Assembly: GCF_001894825.1 (NCBI RefSeq)
Contig: NZ_BCWY01000004.1
Coordinates: forward strand, 124,001 to 188,000
Reading direction: 5' to 3'
Length of the DNA: 64,000 bases
Source: Rhodococcus jostii NBRC 16295
GTDB lineage: Bacteria; Actinomycetota; Actinomycetes; Mycobacteriales; Mycobacteriaceae
Under the pieces are notes generated by a model. It was not told the DNA's origin. It saw nothing but the letters and a program-made list of their open reading frames with translations, and searched no databases. Positions 1 through 8,422 of this stretch are shown piece after piece (within the stretch, counting starts at the first letter, position 1; every line of letters starts with the position of its first letter). The position numbers and the translations under genes are program-made.

Positions 1-2
1 TG

Positions 3-704
3 CTGCGGCAGCTCACCGCGTCCGCCGTCGTGGTGCCCACCACCACGCGCACCGTCGCGCAGTTCCAGCGCATCGACCTGCCGGGTGCGCCGTGGCGGTA
101 CGCGATCACGACCAACGGCGGGAACATCCTCGTCGACGGCGTCCCCGACCGGAGTTGGCGGTCGGGTGTCGACATCGCAATGGCCGACGGTGGAGCGTCG
201 CTCGTGGAGGTCGGCGCCGAACTGAGCCGTCGCATCGACGACAGCTGGGTGCGGGCGTCCCGGGTGGCCGACGAGTTGTTCTCGTACCTCGTCGTGGACC
301 TCGACGCGATGCCGGCGGGCTTCGTCGAGGAGTGGCACGACTGGTGCGCCGAACGCGGGTGGGGAGCGTCCCGGCAGGGTCGCAAGATCTACACGATGCC
401 CGACGCGGTGTGCAAGAGCCGAGCGGTTGCGGAGGTCCGTTCGCGGCTCGTCGACGACGGGGTCCTCGCACAGGAGGCCCCCGTGCTGGCGGCCGGGGAC
501 GGTGCCCTCGACGCCAACATGCTCAGCGCCGCCGACGCCGCCATCCGGCCCCGGCACGGCGAACTCGAAACGCTCGACTGGCAGCATCCGACCTTGTCGG
601 TCACCGGAAGCAGCGGTATCGCCGCTGGTGAGGAGATTCTGCGCTGGTTCGCGGACCACGTCGCGCGGGGTGCGGGGACGACGGCGGTCGGCTCTCTTTT
701 GTAG
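3..704 (+). CDS. HAD-family phosphatase of a Ter stress locus (5' end missing)
   Basis: The reading frame is open to the left edge, so the N-terminus with the first HAD aspartate motif lies outside the window; a GTG at 30 is only an internal codon. The visible part ends with a HAD motif IV (AAGDGALDANML, near 490-525), which binds the catalytic Mg2+. The residues around TTTRTVAQFQRI resemble the cap region of Cof/sucrose-phosphate-phosphatase-like HAD enzymes. In actinobacteria such proteins are commonly encoded beside TerD genes, as here (TerD starts 62 bases downstream on the same strand). The substrate is unknown; a role in the Ter-linked nucleotide or metal stress response is inferred from context only. 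Confidence 0.75.
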   Translation: MRQLTASAVVVPTTTRTVAQFQRIDLPGAPWRYAITTNGGNILVDGVPDRSWRSGVDIAMADGGASLVEVGAELSRRIDDSWVRASRVADELFSYLVVDLDAMPAGFVEEWHDWCAERGWGASRQGRKIYTMPDAVCKSRAVAEVRSRLVDDGVLAQEAPVLAAGDGALDANMLSAADAAIRPRHGELETLDWQHPTLSVTGSSGIAAGEEILRWFADHVARGAGTTAVGSLL

Positions 705-766
705 GTTGTAGGCAAACAGACCAAACGGGACAAACCCGACGCTCCCACAGTGAAGGAATCACCGCA

Positions 767-2020
767 GTGTCCACACCGCTAGCCAAGGGTCAGAACGGCC
801 CACTGAGCGTCGCCGACGTCATCGTCTCCCTCGAACTGACGGCCGCCGCAGACCTGTCCGCGCTGCTCGTGACCGAGTCGGGGAAGGTGCGCTCGGACGC
901 CGACTTCGTCTTCTTCAACCAGCCGACCGGTCCCGGTGTGCAACTGGTCCCCGGAGCGCCCGGTCAGGCGGCGTCGCTGAAGGTGTCCCTCGGCGCGGTC
1001 CCGGCCGACATCGCCCAGGTGCGTGCGGTGATCACGCTCGACGACGCGAACAGCAACTTCGGCCGCACCGCCCCGCCGACGGCCCGGGTCGCCGACGGCG
1101 CCGGAAACTCGCTGTACGAGTACAAGATCGAGGGTCTGAACTCCGAGTCGATCGTCATCGCGCTCGAGCTGTACCGGCGGCAGGGCGCCTGGAAGGTGCG
1201 GGCCGTCGGGCAGGGTTATGCCGGCGGGTTCGCCGCACTCGTCACCGATCACGGCGTGTCCGTCGACGACGCCCCCGCACCCGCGGCGGCCCCCGTTCAG
1301 CAGCCGCCCGCTCCGGCAGCTGCCTACCCGCCCCCGGCCGCACCGGTCGCGCCCGCTGCACCACCTGCGCCTGCAGCTCCCGCCGCGCCCGCTGCACCAG
1401 CCGCGCCCGCCGCTCCCGCCGAGGTCAGTCTCACCAAGGCGCGCCCGGTCAGCCTCTCCAAGGGGCAGAAGGTCACGCTCCGCAAGGACGGTGGCGTCGC
1501 ACTGACGTACATCCAGATGGGACTCGGCTGGGATCCGATCGAGAAGCGCGGCATGTTCGGAAACCGTTCCGCCAACGTCGACCTCGACGCGTCCGCGGTC
1601 CTGTTCGCGGACAACAACATGGTCGACGTCGCCTACTACGGACAGCTGACGTCGAAGGACGGGTCGATCCGGCATCAAGGCGACAATCTCACCGGTGAGG
1701 GCGCGGGCGACGACGAGGTGATCCTGGTGGATCTCACCCGCATTCCGCCGCACGTCTCGACCATCGTGTTCATCGTGACGTCCTACCGCGGACACACGTT
1801 CGAGCAGGTGAAGAACGCCTTCTGCCGTCTGGTGGACACCACGTCGCACGCCGAACTCGCCCGGTTCACGCTGCAGGGCGGGATGCCGTTCACGGGAATG
1901 GTGATGGCCAAGGTGTACCGGGTGGGCGGTGAGTGGAAGCTGCAGGCCATCGGTGAGGGCATCCAGGCCAAGCACGCCGGCGAGGCTGCGCCTCAACTCG
2001 CCCGCTTCCTCGGCGTCTAG
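767..2020 (+). CDS. Tandem TerD-domain protein
   Basis: This 417-residue protein has two TerD (tellurium resistance/stress) beta-sandwich domains, roughly residues 5-165 and 220-417, joined by a linker of about 50 residues made almost only of Pro and Ala. Domain 2 keeps the acidic calcium-binding features of the family (DLDASAVLF, then GDNLTGEGAGDDE). Domain 1 has the DFVFFNQP signature but lacks the DLDAS motif, so it may not bind calcium in the same way. The GTG start at 767 is chosen because GAAGGA lies about ten bases upstream. TerD proteins bind Ca2+ and act in membrane-associated stress responses; the precise role here is inferred. The next TerD gene follows after 8 bases, suggesting an operon with the HAD gene. 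Confidence 0.88.
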   Translation: MSTPLAKGQNGPLSVADVIVSLELTAAADLSALLVTESGKVRSDADFVFFNQPTGPGVQLVPGAPGQAASLKVSLGAVPADIAQVRAVITLDDANSNFGRTAPPTARVADGAGNSLYEYKIEGLNSESIVIALELYRRQGAWKVRAVGQGYAGGFAALVTDHGVSVDDAPAPAAAPVQQPPAPAAAYPPPAAPVAPAAPPAPAAPAAPAAPAAPAAPAEVSLTKARPVSLSKGQKVTLRKDGGVALTYIQMGLGWDPIEKRGMFGNRSANVDLDASAVLFADNNMVDVAYYGQLTSKDGSIRHQGDNLTGEGAGDDEVILVDLTRIPPHVSTIVFIVTSYRGHTFEQVKNAFCRLVDTTSHAELARFTLQGGMPFTGMVMAKVYRVGGEWKLQAIGEGIQAKHAGEAAPQLARFLGV

Positions 2021-2028
2021 GGGCGGCG

Positions 2029-3585
2029 GTGACGGTCCACCTCGTTGCGGGGCAGAACACCCCGCTCCCGTCGCGGATACTGCGGTTCCGTGCCGAGAAC
2101 GCGACGCCGATCGACGTGTCGGCGTTGATCGTCGACGCTGATCTGCGCACCCTGTCGTCCGACCATTTCGTGTTCTACAACCAGCCGCGTGCCGCCGGTG
2201 TGGCACTCGACGCGGACGGCACGGTCGGGCTGCGACTGGACGAGGTGGACGCCTCCGCGGTGGCGGTGCTGTGCGTGGTCAGCGTCGATCCGGCGGCCCC
2301 GGACGGTCCGTCGACGCTGGCCCGAGCGGGACTCGCGGCCACGCTCACCGACGACGATGGTCTTCCCCTGGTCGTTTTCGACGTTCCGCTGGTCGGTTCC
2401 GAGGCGGCCGCGATCTGCCTCGAGATCTACCGCCGCGGCTCCGACTGGAAGGTGCGGGCCGTCGGGCAGGGATACGACGGCGGTCTGGCCGAACTGATCA
2501 CCCGGCACGGCGTCGAGGTGGACGAACCCGCCGCGGACGTTCCGGCGGTACCCGGGCCTGCGGGGATACCGCTCGACCCGGCACACTCGTTCGAGAGAGC
2601 GTGGATGATCTTCGAGGACGCGGCCCGGTCTGCGGCGTCGTTCCGGTCTTCGCGCGAGTACGCGCAGGTGCGCCTGGACGACGAACTGTCCGCGTCCGTG
2701 GCCGACCCGTCCACGCGCAACAGTCCGGCGGTCGTGCAGTCGCAGGCCGACGCACAGCAGCGGTGTGATGCCCTCGTCGCCGAGGCGCAGCGCAAATTCG
2801 ACGGTGAGACCACACAATTGGCCGACGAACTCCGCGCCATCGACCCTCTGCTCCCGCGGTCGCTGGCCACCTTCGAGTCGGCTGTCTGGACGAGCCCGGT
2901 CACGAGTAGCGCGGTGACCGACGGACTGAGGCTCGGCGAGTTGTCCGCTCCCGATCTCGGTGAGCTACGGGTGCCGTTCTGCGTCCACTACCCGCTGGGG
3001 CGTCCTCTGTGGATCGTCGGCGGTCCGGCGGAGGCGGCTCCGGTGGTCGCGGCGCTGGCGGTACGCATGCTGGTGGCGTCGCCGGCAGCCGCACCGCGGT
3101 TGGACGTGGTCGACCTCAGCGGCTCACTGCGCACGCTCACCGAACCCCTCGGCGCGCTGCTGGCGTCTCCCGTGGTGACCTCGGCCTCTGACGTCACCGC
3201 CCGTCTCACCGCGGTGTCAGAGAGCGTCGACCTCGCAGAAATGGCGGTCCGCAGCGGAATCCGAGACGCCGTGCCGGAGCCGCGCCTGGTGATCCTCAGC
3301 GATTTCCCGCACGGATACGGCACCGAGGACGCCGCCCGCATCGTGCACCTCGCCGATCACGGCCCCGCGGTCGGGACGTCGCTGATCATCGTCGGCGACA
3401 GCGCCGGAGCGGACTCGGATCCGGGAGTCGCGGTGCTCGAACGCATCGCGCAACAGGTTCCGACGTCGGGAGTCCTCACCGTCTCCGACCCGTGGACGGG
3501 CAACGACTGGATCCTCACCCCTGATCGGCTCCCCGACCACCCACTCCACCGCGCCTCGGTGCTGGGTTCGCTGACCGGGCACTGA
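2029..3585 (+). CDS. TerD-domain protein with degenerate FtsK-like C-terminal domain
   Basis: The 518-residue product begins with a TerD domain (about 1-165, including FVFYNQP and KVRAVGQGYDGGLAELI). A charged, probably helical stretch follows (about 190-290). The C-terminal half (about 300-518) reads like the RecA-like core of FtsK/SpoIIIE ATPases: a strand and turn PLWIVGGP where the P-loop should be, a VVDLSG strand, and PRLVILSDFP where Walker B should be. The GxxGxGKS lysine is absent, so ATP hydrolysis is unlikely. The FtsK resemblance is my fold-pattern inference. The GTG start at 2029 leaves 8 bases after the previous stop. It is the last gene of the Ter locus and is convergent with a UbiB-like gene. 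Confidence 0.75.
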   Translation: MTVHLVAGQNTPLPSRILRFRAENATPIDVSALIVDADLRTLSSDHFVFYNQPRAAGVALDADGTVGLRLDEVDASAVAVLCVVSVDPAAPDGPSTLARAGLAATLTDDDGLPLVVFDVPLVGSEAAAICLEIYRRGSDWKVRAVGQGYDGGLAELITRHGVEVDEPAADVPAVPGPAGIPLDPAHSFERAWMIFEDAARSAASFRSSREYAQVRLDDELSASVADPSTRNSPAVVQSQADAQQRCDALVAEAQRKFDGETTQLADELRAIDPLLPRSLATFESAVWTSPVTSSAVTDGLRLGELSAPDLGELRVPFCVHYPLGRPLWIVGGPAEAAPVVAALAVRMLVASPAAAPRLDVVDLSGSLRTLTEPLGALLASPVVTSASDVTARLTAVSESVDLAEMAVRSGIRDAVPEPRLVILSDFPHGYGTEDAARIVHLADHGPAVGTSLIIVGDSAGADSDPGVAVLERIAQQVPTSGVLTVSDPWTGNDWILTPDRLPDHPLHRASVLGSLTGH

Positions 3586-3587
3586 GT

Positions 3588-3603
3588 CGCCCGTCAGCGG
3601 GCG
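3588..3603. terminator. Hairpin between convergent genes
   Basis: CGCCCG-TCAG-CGGGCG forms a perfect 6-bp GC stem with a 4-base loop three bases after the TerD stop codon and just beyond the end of the opposing UbiB-like gene. There is no U-tract, as is usual in high-GC actinobacteria. It could act in both directions. Confidence 0.45.
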
Positions 3604-3607
3604 GTCG

Positions 3608-5014
3608 TCACTCGTCCGGCAGTTCCACGCCGAGTTCGCGGGCCTTCGCTGCCACGGCGTCGGGGAAGACGTTGCGGAACAGGAACAGGTCCTTCCCGAT
3701 CACCCAGCCGGGCGCGAGTTCGGTGGCGTAGCGCTCGAAATAGCCCAGCTGCTTGCCGAAGAGCACCAGTTCTTCGGGGCTGGCGACGCCCCATTTCTTG
3801 CCGATGCCGATCAGCGCCATGATGAGTTCGCTGAGCCGCAGTTCGCCGAGGTCCCGGCCCAGGAGCGGCGCGAGGGCGGCGGCCACCTGGAGTCCGATCT
3901 CGTCGTCGGTGGCGTCGTTGTCCGTCGCGTAGCCGAGGGAGCGGATTCCGCGGGCCATGCGGGAGAAGTCGCCGTCGATCAGGGTCGCGTAGAACATGTC
4001 GCGGAGGATCTGCCGCCACGACTCGGGGAGCTCGCCGACGATGCCGAAGTCGAGCATCGCGATCCGGCCGTCGTCGAGGACCCACAGGTTTCCGGCGTGC
4101 ACGTCGCCGTGGAACGGGCCGTGGAGGATCACGGATTCGATCCACACCTTGACGCCGCGGCGGATCAGCATGCGGGTGTCCATGTGGACGAGGTCGGGGA
4201 ACCGGTCGAGCGGCAGGCCGTACATGCGTTCCATGCAGATCACGTGCGGGCCGCAGTAGTCCCAGTACACCTCGGGGGTGGTGACGCCCTTGTTGTCGCC
4301 GAACGCGCCGATGTTCGTCCTGAACCGCGCCTGCCGGTCGGCTTCCACCGCGCTGTTGAGTTCGGTCATCGTCGCTGCGTGGAGGTCGCGGATGATGGCG
4401 GTGGCGTTGGCGATGCGGAAGAACTCGAACAGCTTCTCGAGGACGCGCGCACCCCAGTAGGCGGTCCGCAGGTCGACCACCATGCGCCGGAAGATGTCGG
4501 GGCGTTGCACTTTGATGACGGCTTCGCGGCCGTCGGGGAGAACACAACCGTGCACCTGAGCGACGGATGCGGCGGCGAGGGGGACGTCGTCGAACGACGC
4601 GAACAGCGCGTCGACCGGATGTCCCAGATCTTCCTCGATCACCCGGCGCGCGTCCTGCGCCGGCACCGGCGGCACGTCGTCGAGACATCGCAGACATGCG
4701 TTGGCGAGCGGGGCGGGGAACACCCCGGACGACGACGCCATCAGCTGCCCGACCTTGACGAACGTCGGGCCCAGCACCTCGAAACCGTTGACCAGGCCTT
4801 CCGACGCCGCGTCCGCAAGGGTGCGGCCGCGACGTCGAAATGGCCAGGTGACCAGCGCGAACAGTGTGTATGCGACGACGACCACGCCGATGACCAGCGC
4901 CCGCCACAGCTCCGCGGTGCGGAAATGGTCGAGTCTCGCGGAGTGAACGGTCAGGGCGGCAGGCGGCGGCCCCGCAGCGTACGGGCCGACCGGACGTGGC
5001 GTTGGCTCTTGCAC
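3608..5014 (-). CDS. ABC1/UbiB/AarF-family atypical kinase
   Basis: The 468-residue protein carries the ABC1 (UbiB/AarF) family motifs in order: KVGQ at 87-90, the alanine-rich loop AAASVAQVHG at 147-156, the lysine motif AVIKVQRP near 165-172, HGDVHAGN as the catalytic loop, and MLDFG as the metal-binding motif. A probable membrane segment lies at 39-58, ahead of the KxGQ extension. Family members are atypical ATPases/kinases that support isoprenoid-lipid or quinone biology; Rhodococcus uses menaquinone, so the exact partner is unknown. It stands alone, convergent with the Ter locus. Confidence 0.85.
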   Translation of the reverse strand: MQEPTPRPVGPYAAGPPPAALTVHSARLDHFRTAELWRALVIGVVVVAYTLFALVTWPFRRRGRTLADAASEGLVNGFEVLGPTFVKVGQLMASSSGVFPAPLANACLRCLDDVPPVPAQDARRVIEEDLGHPVDALFASFDDVPLAAASVAQVHGCVLPDGREAVIKVQRPDIFRRMVVDLRTAYWGARVLEKLFEFFRIANATAIIRDLHAATMTELNSAVEADRQARFRTNIGAFGDNKGVTTPEVYWDYCGPHVICMERMYGLPLDRFPDLVHMDTRMLIRRGVKVWIESVILHGPFHGDVHAGNLWVLDDGRIAMLDFGIVGELPESWRQILRDMFYATLIDGDFSRMARGIRSLGYATDNDATDDEIGLQVAAALAPLLGRDLGELRLSELIMALIGIGKKWGVASPEELVLFGKQLGYFERYATELAPGWVIGKDLFLFRNVFPDAVAAKARELGVELPDE

Positions 5015-5131
5015 AGTTCCTACCTTGCGTTCAGTCCTGCCTGCCGTTCAGAAGGGGACCATACCCCGACCGTTTCGGCGAACCCCTTTCAGTATGCGGT
5101 ACCCGTCATCACATCATTTCGTTAGCGGAAC

Positions 5132-5986
5132 TCAGAGTTCCAGCGCGCCTGCGAGTTCCCGCAGGGCAGGGATCGGATCCTCCCCGGCGGGGAGGACCTG
5201 GATGGCGACGTGATCGGCGCCGGCGTCCAGATGTTCCCGGAGGCGGCCCGCGATGTACCCGGTGTCGCCGTGCGCGACGAGCGCGTCGATCAGGTCGTCG
5301 CTGCCCCCGTTCGCGATCTGCTCGTCGGTGTAGCCGAGCCGCTTCAGGTTGTTGACGTAATTGCGCAGGTGCAGGTACGGATTCTCGACGGCCGCACGTC
5401 CGATCGGACGCGCCCCTTCCGCGTCGGTGTCCAGCACGACCTTCTGCTCCGGTGCGATCACCGGACCCTGCCCGAGCAGCTCACGCGCTTCACGGGTGTG
5501 CTGCGGAGTGGTCAGGTACGGGTGGGCGCCGGCGGCGCGGGCCGCGGACAACTCGAGAACCTTCGGTCCGAGCGCGGCGAGAACCCGTCGCCCCGCCGGT
5601 ACGCCGGCAGCATCGAGGACGTCGAGATATTCGACGAGCGCTGCATACGGCTTGTTGTAGTTCAGCCCGGGCTGCTCGGGATGGCCGACGCCGATGCCGA
5701 GCAGGAAGCGCCCCGGATGGCGGTCCTCGAGCCGGTGGAACGACTTCGCGATGTCCTCGGCGGACGCCGTCCAGATATTCACGATGCCGGTGGCGACGGT
5801 GATCGACGACGTCGCGTCGAGCAGCCGCTCGGCCACCTCGAGGTCGGCCGGCGGGGAACCGCCGATCCAGATCGCGCCGTAACCTGCCGATTCGATCGCC
5901 GCACCCACTTCGGGTGCCAATCCGCCGGCGTGACGCCAGACGCCGAACTGTCCTAGCTGCGGGGTTTCTGCTGTGGTCTCCGTCAT
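5132..5986 (-). CDS. LLM-class F420-dependent oxidoreductase
   Basis: This is a 284-residue luciferase-like (TIM-barrel) protein beginning LGQFGVWRH, with the LLM-type segments GAIWIGG, VATGIVNIW and RFLLGIGVGHPEQ. The short length and these motifs fit actinobacterial F420-dependent enzymes of the MSMEG_4141 type rather than FMN-dependent SsuD enzymes; that sub-assignment is from memory. The frame is open further upstream, but ATG at 5986 is preferred because GGGAAGG lies about 12 bases before it and homology-like sequence starts there. Substrate unknown. The 237 bases upstream (5987-6223) show no gene or clear signal. Confidence 0.8.
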   Translation of the reverse strand: MTETTAETPQLGQFGVWRHAGGLAPEVGAAIESAGYGAIWIGGSPPADLEVAERLLDATSSITVATGIVNIWTASAEDIAKSFHRLEDRHPGRFLLGIGVGHPEQPGLNYNKPYAALVEYLDVLDAAGVPAGRRVLAALGPKVLELSAARAAGAHPYLTTPQHTREARELLGQGPVIAPEQKVVLDTDAEGARPIGRAAVENPYLHLRNYVNNLKRLGYTDEQIANGGSDDLIDALVAHGDTGYIAGRLREHLDAGADHVAIQVLPAGEDPIPALRELAGALEL

Positions 5987-6223
5987 GTGGCGTGCAACCT
6001 TCCCTCGGGGGCATTCATTCCGGTGTTCTCGAGTACGTGGTCTCAGATCTGATGCAGCCAGGACCGGAACAGCAGTGCCTCCGCGGCGGCGAACGCTCGC
6101 CGACCTGCTCGAACCCGCCACGGTCGGCGGCGTCGCGTTGCCAAGACATTGCTCGACGGTATCGGCCGGCTGCGCGGCCGCACATCATCCTGCAGAACGA
6201 TATTCGCTACCGCAGGAGGTCGA

Positions 6224-6544
6224 TCAGCTGCCCGGGGCCCGGTACTCGGCGTCCCGGCGCACTGCGTCGTCGACCTGCTCCGGAGTCAGCAGCACCACCG
6301 ATTCGGACCTCGCCGCACCGGAGGCGGTGGTGCGGATACCGAGTGCGGCGGCCGCGACGTCGTCCGGCACGTCGCCGATCACGAACAGATCCCGGCCACC
6401 CAGTGCGAAGTAGCAGGATTCGACTGTGCCACCGACGCTTTCGACCATCTGTGTGATCGCGTCGCGTCGTGCGGTGCCGCCTTCGGCGAGCAGTCCGTTC
6501 GCGCCTTCGGGTGAGTACGTGACCTGCCAGAGGTATCTCGGCAT
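6224..6544 (-). CDS. GYD-domain protein
   Basis: The 106-residue protein matches the GYD family pattern: an N-terminal beta strand (MPRYLWQVTYSPEGANGLL), a helix, then SVGGTVESCYFALGGRDLFVIGDVPDD, where GGRDLFVI stands at the family's G-x-Y/F-D position. GYD proteins are small ferredoxin-fold proteins of unknown biochemical role. A strong ribosome site (GAGGAGG) lies just before the ATG at 6544. It is a single gene, divergent from the DUF72 gene. Confidence 0.8.
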   Translation of the reverse strand: MPRYLWQVTYSPEGANGLLAEGGTARRDAITQMVESVGGTVESCYFALGGRDLFVIGDVPDDVAAAALGIRTTASGAARSESVVLLTPEQVDDAVRRDAEYRAPGS

Positions 6545-6627
6545 CGGTGCCTCCTCGATTGTGGTGTCTTCTCATGGTTCTCCCGGGACGGGCCACATGC
6601 AATAGGTTCCGGCGCTAGGGTCGTGAG

Positions 6628-7443
6628 ATGGCGCAGGCCCGAGTGGGCATCTCCGGCTGGACGTATCCGGGGTGGAGGGGCGACTTCTACCCGGACGGTC
6701 TGGCGCATCGCAAGGAGTTGGCCTACGCCGCGGGAAAATTGACGTCGATCGAAATCAACGGATCGTTCTATTCGCTGCAACGCCCGACGAGCTACGTGAA
6801 GTGGCACGACGAGACCCCCGAGGATTTCGTGTTCGCCGTCAAGGGCGGTCGCTACATCACGCACATGAAGAGGCTGGTCGGTGCTGAGACGGCGCTCGCC
6901 AATTTCTTCGCATCCGGGGTGCTCGCGTTGGGCCCCAAGCTCGGACCGCTGCTGTGGCAACTGCCCCCGACACTCGCGTTCGATTCGACGAGCCTCGCCG
7001 CCTTCTTCGACCAGTTGCCGCAGACGACCACCGAGGCCGCGGCGCTCGCATCGCGGCACGACGACAAGCTGGCCGAGGACCGGGTGTGGGCGGAGACCGA
7101 CGCCGATCGCCCGGTGCGTCACGCACTCGAAGTCCGGCACCCCAGCTTCGGCACGGACGAGGCGAGGGAATTGCTCCGCGCGCACGACGTCGCGTTCGTC
7201 GTCGCCGACACCGCCGGCCGGTACCCGCACGTGGAAGCGGTCACGAGCGATTTCGTCTACCTCCGGTTGCACGGCGACAAGGAGTTGTATGCCAGCGGTT
7301 ACACCGACGAGGCCCTGGACGAGTGGGCTCGCAAGATCGAGCGCCGCATCGGGGAGGGCCTCGACTGCTTCGCGTACTTCGACAACGACATGAAGGGATA
7401 CGCGCCGTTCGATGCGCTGCGGTTGATCGAGCGGCTGGGCTGA
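6628..7443 (+). CDS. DUF72 (YecE-like) protein
   Basis: At 271 residues it has the usual length of the DUF72 TIM-barrel family and its hallmark beginning: GISGWTYPGWRGDFYP, then SIEINGSFYSLQ, FVFAVKGGRYITH and, near the C-terminus, DCFAYFDNDMKGYAP. The function of the family is unknown; the conserved acidic and aromatic residues in the barrel suggest an enzyme. It begins 83 bases from the divergent GYD gene. Confidence 0.85.
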   Translation: MAQARVGISGWTYPGWRGDFYPDGLAHRKELAYAAGKLTSIEINGSFYSLQRPTSYVKWHDETPEDFVFAVKGGRYITHMKRLVGAETALANFFASGVLALGPKLGPLLWQLPPTLAFDSTSLAAFFDQLPQTTTEAAALASRHDDKLAEDRVWAETDADRPVRHALEVRHPSFGTDEARELLRAHDVAFVVADTAGRYPHVEAVTSDFVYLRLHGDKELYASGYTDEALDEWARKIERRIGEGLDCFAYFDNDMKGYAPFDALRLIERLG

Positions 7444-7449
7444 CTGCTA

Positions 7450-7497
7450 GTGCCCTATGGGACAGTGCGCCGCCCTGTCGGTGCCCTGTGGGACAGT
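7450..7497. promoter_or_regulatory. Direct repeat of a 17-bp half-palindromic element
   Basis: GTGCCCTATGGGACAGT (7450-7466) and GTGCCCTGTGGGACAGT (7481-7497) differ at one base and start 31 bases apart, three helical turns. Each copy has imperfect dyad symmetry around TGCCC and GGGACA. The pair sits between the DUF72 stop codon and the start of the 157-residue gene, a position that suits an operator. Confidence 0.5.
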
Positions 7498-7535
7498 TTC
7501 TCCGGTTCGACGGACACGAGAAGAGGATCTATCGG

Positions 7536-8009
7536 ATGTGGCCCACTCACTGGCCTGCTGTCGCGCGCGACATCGCCGACGCGCTCGATGCCGCCCTCGT
7601 CGCGGCGCGTGCGTCGGATGCGGCGGCGTTGACCGAGGCGACGGAGAATCTGGCGGCCCTGCCCGCGGAGCAGGTCGGTGCGGTGCTGGCGGGGGTGGTC
7701 CGGGAATTGCTCGAGACATTGCACCCGGACGGTCTGACGGGTGAGGACGTGCAGGACGTGCTCACGCGATGCGTGCGGGCGTCGGCGCTGTGGTTTCCGG
7801 CAGTCGACGTCGACTCGCTGGTCACCGTGCTGACCGGCGCGCTCGGGGTGGCCGATGTCGAGGAGAACCCGCGCAGGCCCGAGCGGGCGGTGGAGGCCGC
7901 GATCCTGGTGATCGCCGATCTCCTGAGTGCGGCGGAGGTTCCCGCCGACGGCTACGTCCGTCGCGCGCTCGACGAGATCGCGCGCGCCGAGACCGTCGAG
8001 ATGCCCTGA
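7536..8009 (+). CDS. Hypothetical helical protein
   Basis: This 157-residue protein is not recognised. It is rich in Ala, Leu, Asp and Glu with an amphipathic pattern, lacks a signal peptide or membrane segment, and appears all-helical and cytoplasmic. The ATG at 7536 is chosen because GAAGAGGA lies ten bases upstream; the frame is open far upstream, but that part shadows the DUF72 gene. It ends just before the convergent ArsR gene. A duplicated operator-like element precedes it at 7450-7497. Confidence 0.6.
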   Translation: MWPTHWPAVARDIADALDAALVAARASDAAALTEATENLAALPAEQVGAVLAGVVRELLETLHPDGLTGEDVQDVLTRCVRASALWFPAVDVDSLVTVLTGALGVADVEENPRRPERAVEAAILVIADLLSAAEVPADGYVRRALDEIARAETVEMP

Positions 8010-8014
8010 TCCGT

Positions 8015-8332
8015 TCAGAGTTCGGTACGGATGTGATCGGCCAGGTGGGCGATCTGCTCCTCGTTGCGGCGGTAGTGGGTCCACTGGCCGATCCGATGGC
8101 TGGTCACCAGCCCCGCGTTCTGTAGGGCGGCCATGTATTGCGAGGCCGTCGACTGTGACACCTCGGCCCTCGCCTGAATGTGCTTCAGACACACGCCCAC
8201 TTCTTCGGCCGGTTCGAGTTGCGGGGGGAAGCTGTCCGGCTCCTTCAGCCACTGCAGGATGCGGACGCGCGTCGGATTCGACAGCGCCTTGAAGACCAGG
8301 GCCAGGTCGGTCGGGTCCGGAAGTTCACTCAC
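8015..8332 (-). CDS. ArsR-family transcriptional regulator
   Basis: The 105-residue winged-helix protein has the ArsR pattern: LVFKALSNPTRVRILQWL, a recognition helix in VSQSTASQYMAALQNAGLV, and a wing in SHRIGQWTHYRRN. A single Cys (VGVCLKH) is present and no CxC metal motif, so it may not be a metal sensor. The GTG start at 8332 follows from the beginning of the conserved domain. It is divergent from an SDR-type reductase, and two palindromes fill the shared promoter region, so it very probably represses itself and that gene. Confidence 0.85.
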   Translation of the reverse strand: MSELPDPTDLALVFKALSNPTRVRILQWLKEPDSFPPQLEPAEEVGVCLKHIQARAEVSQSTASQYMAALQNAGLVTSHRIGQWTHYRRNEEQIAHLADHIRTEL

Positions 8333-8345
8333 ACCGCAATCGTAC

Positions 8346-8409
8346 CGCGATATCGCGATTTTCCGATATGTGTGCTTCACTCGGTATATCGCAACTTCGC
8401 GATATACCG
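8346..8409. promoter_or_regulatory. ArsR operator palindromes in divergent promoter
   Basis: Two dyads stand between the ArsR gene and the reductase gene. CGCGATATCGCG at 8346-8357 is a perfect 12-bp palindrome. CGGTATATCGC (8382-8392) and GCGATATACCG (8399-8409) are perfect 11-bp inverted arms around a 6-base spacer. They share the ATATCGC/GCGATAT half-site, as expected for one regulator binding twice. Confidence 0.65.
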
Positions 8410-8422
8410 ATAGGAGACGGTG

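Noticed and set aside
779..2206. A 475-codon open frame on the minus strand
   Set aside because: Its sequence is low-complexity Arg/Gly/His-rich shadow of the TerD gene, without any recognisable domain or ribosome site.
5987..6223. Possible gene remnant or RNA between the F420 enzyme and the GYD gene
   Set aside because: No frame shows a recognisable motif and no hairpin or repeat stands out. It is left as unassigned intergenic DNA.
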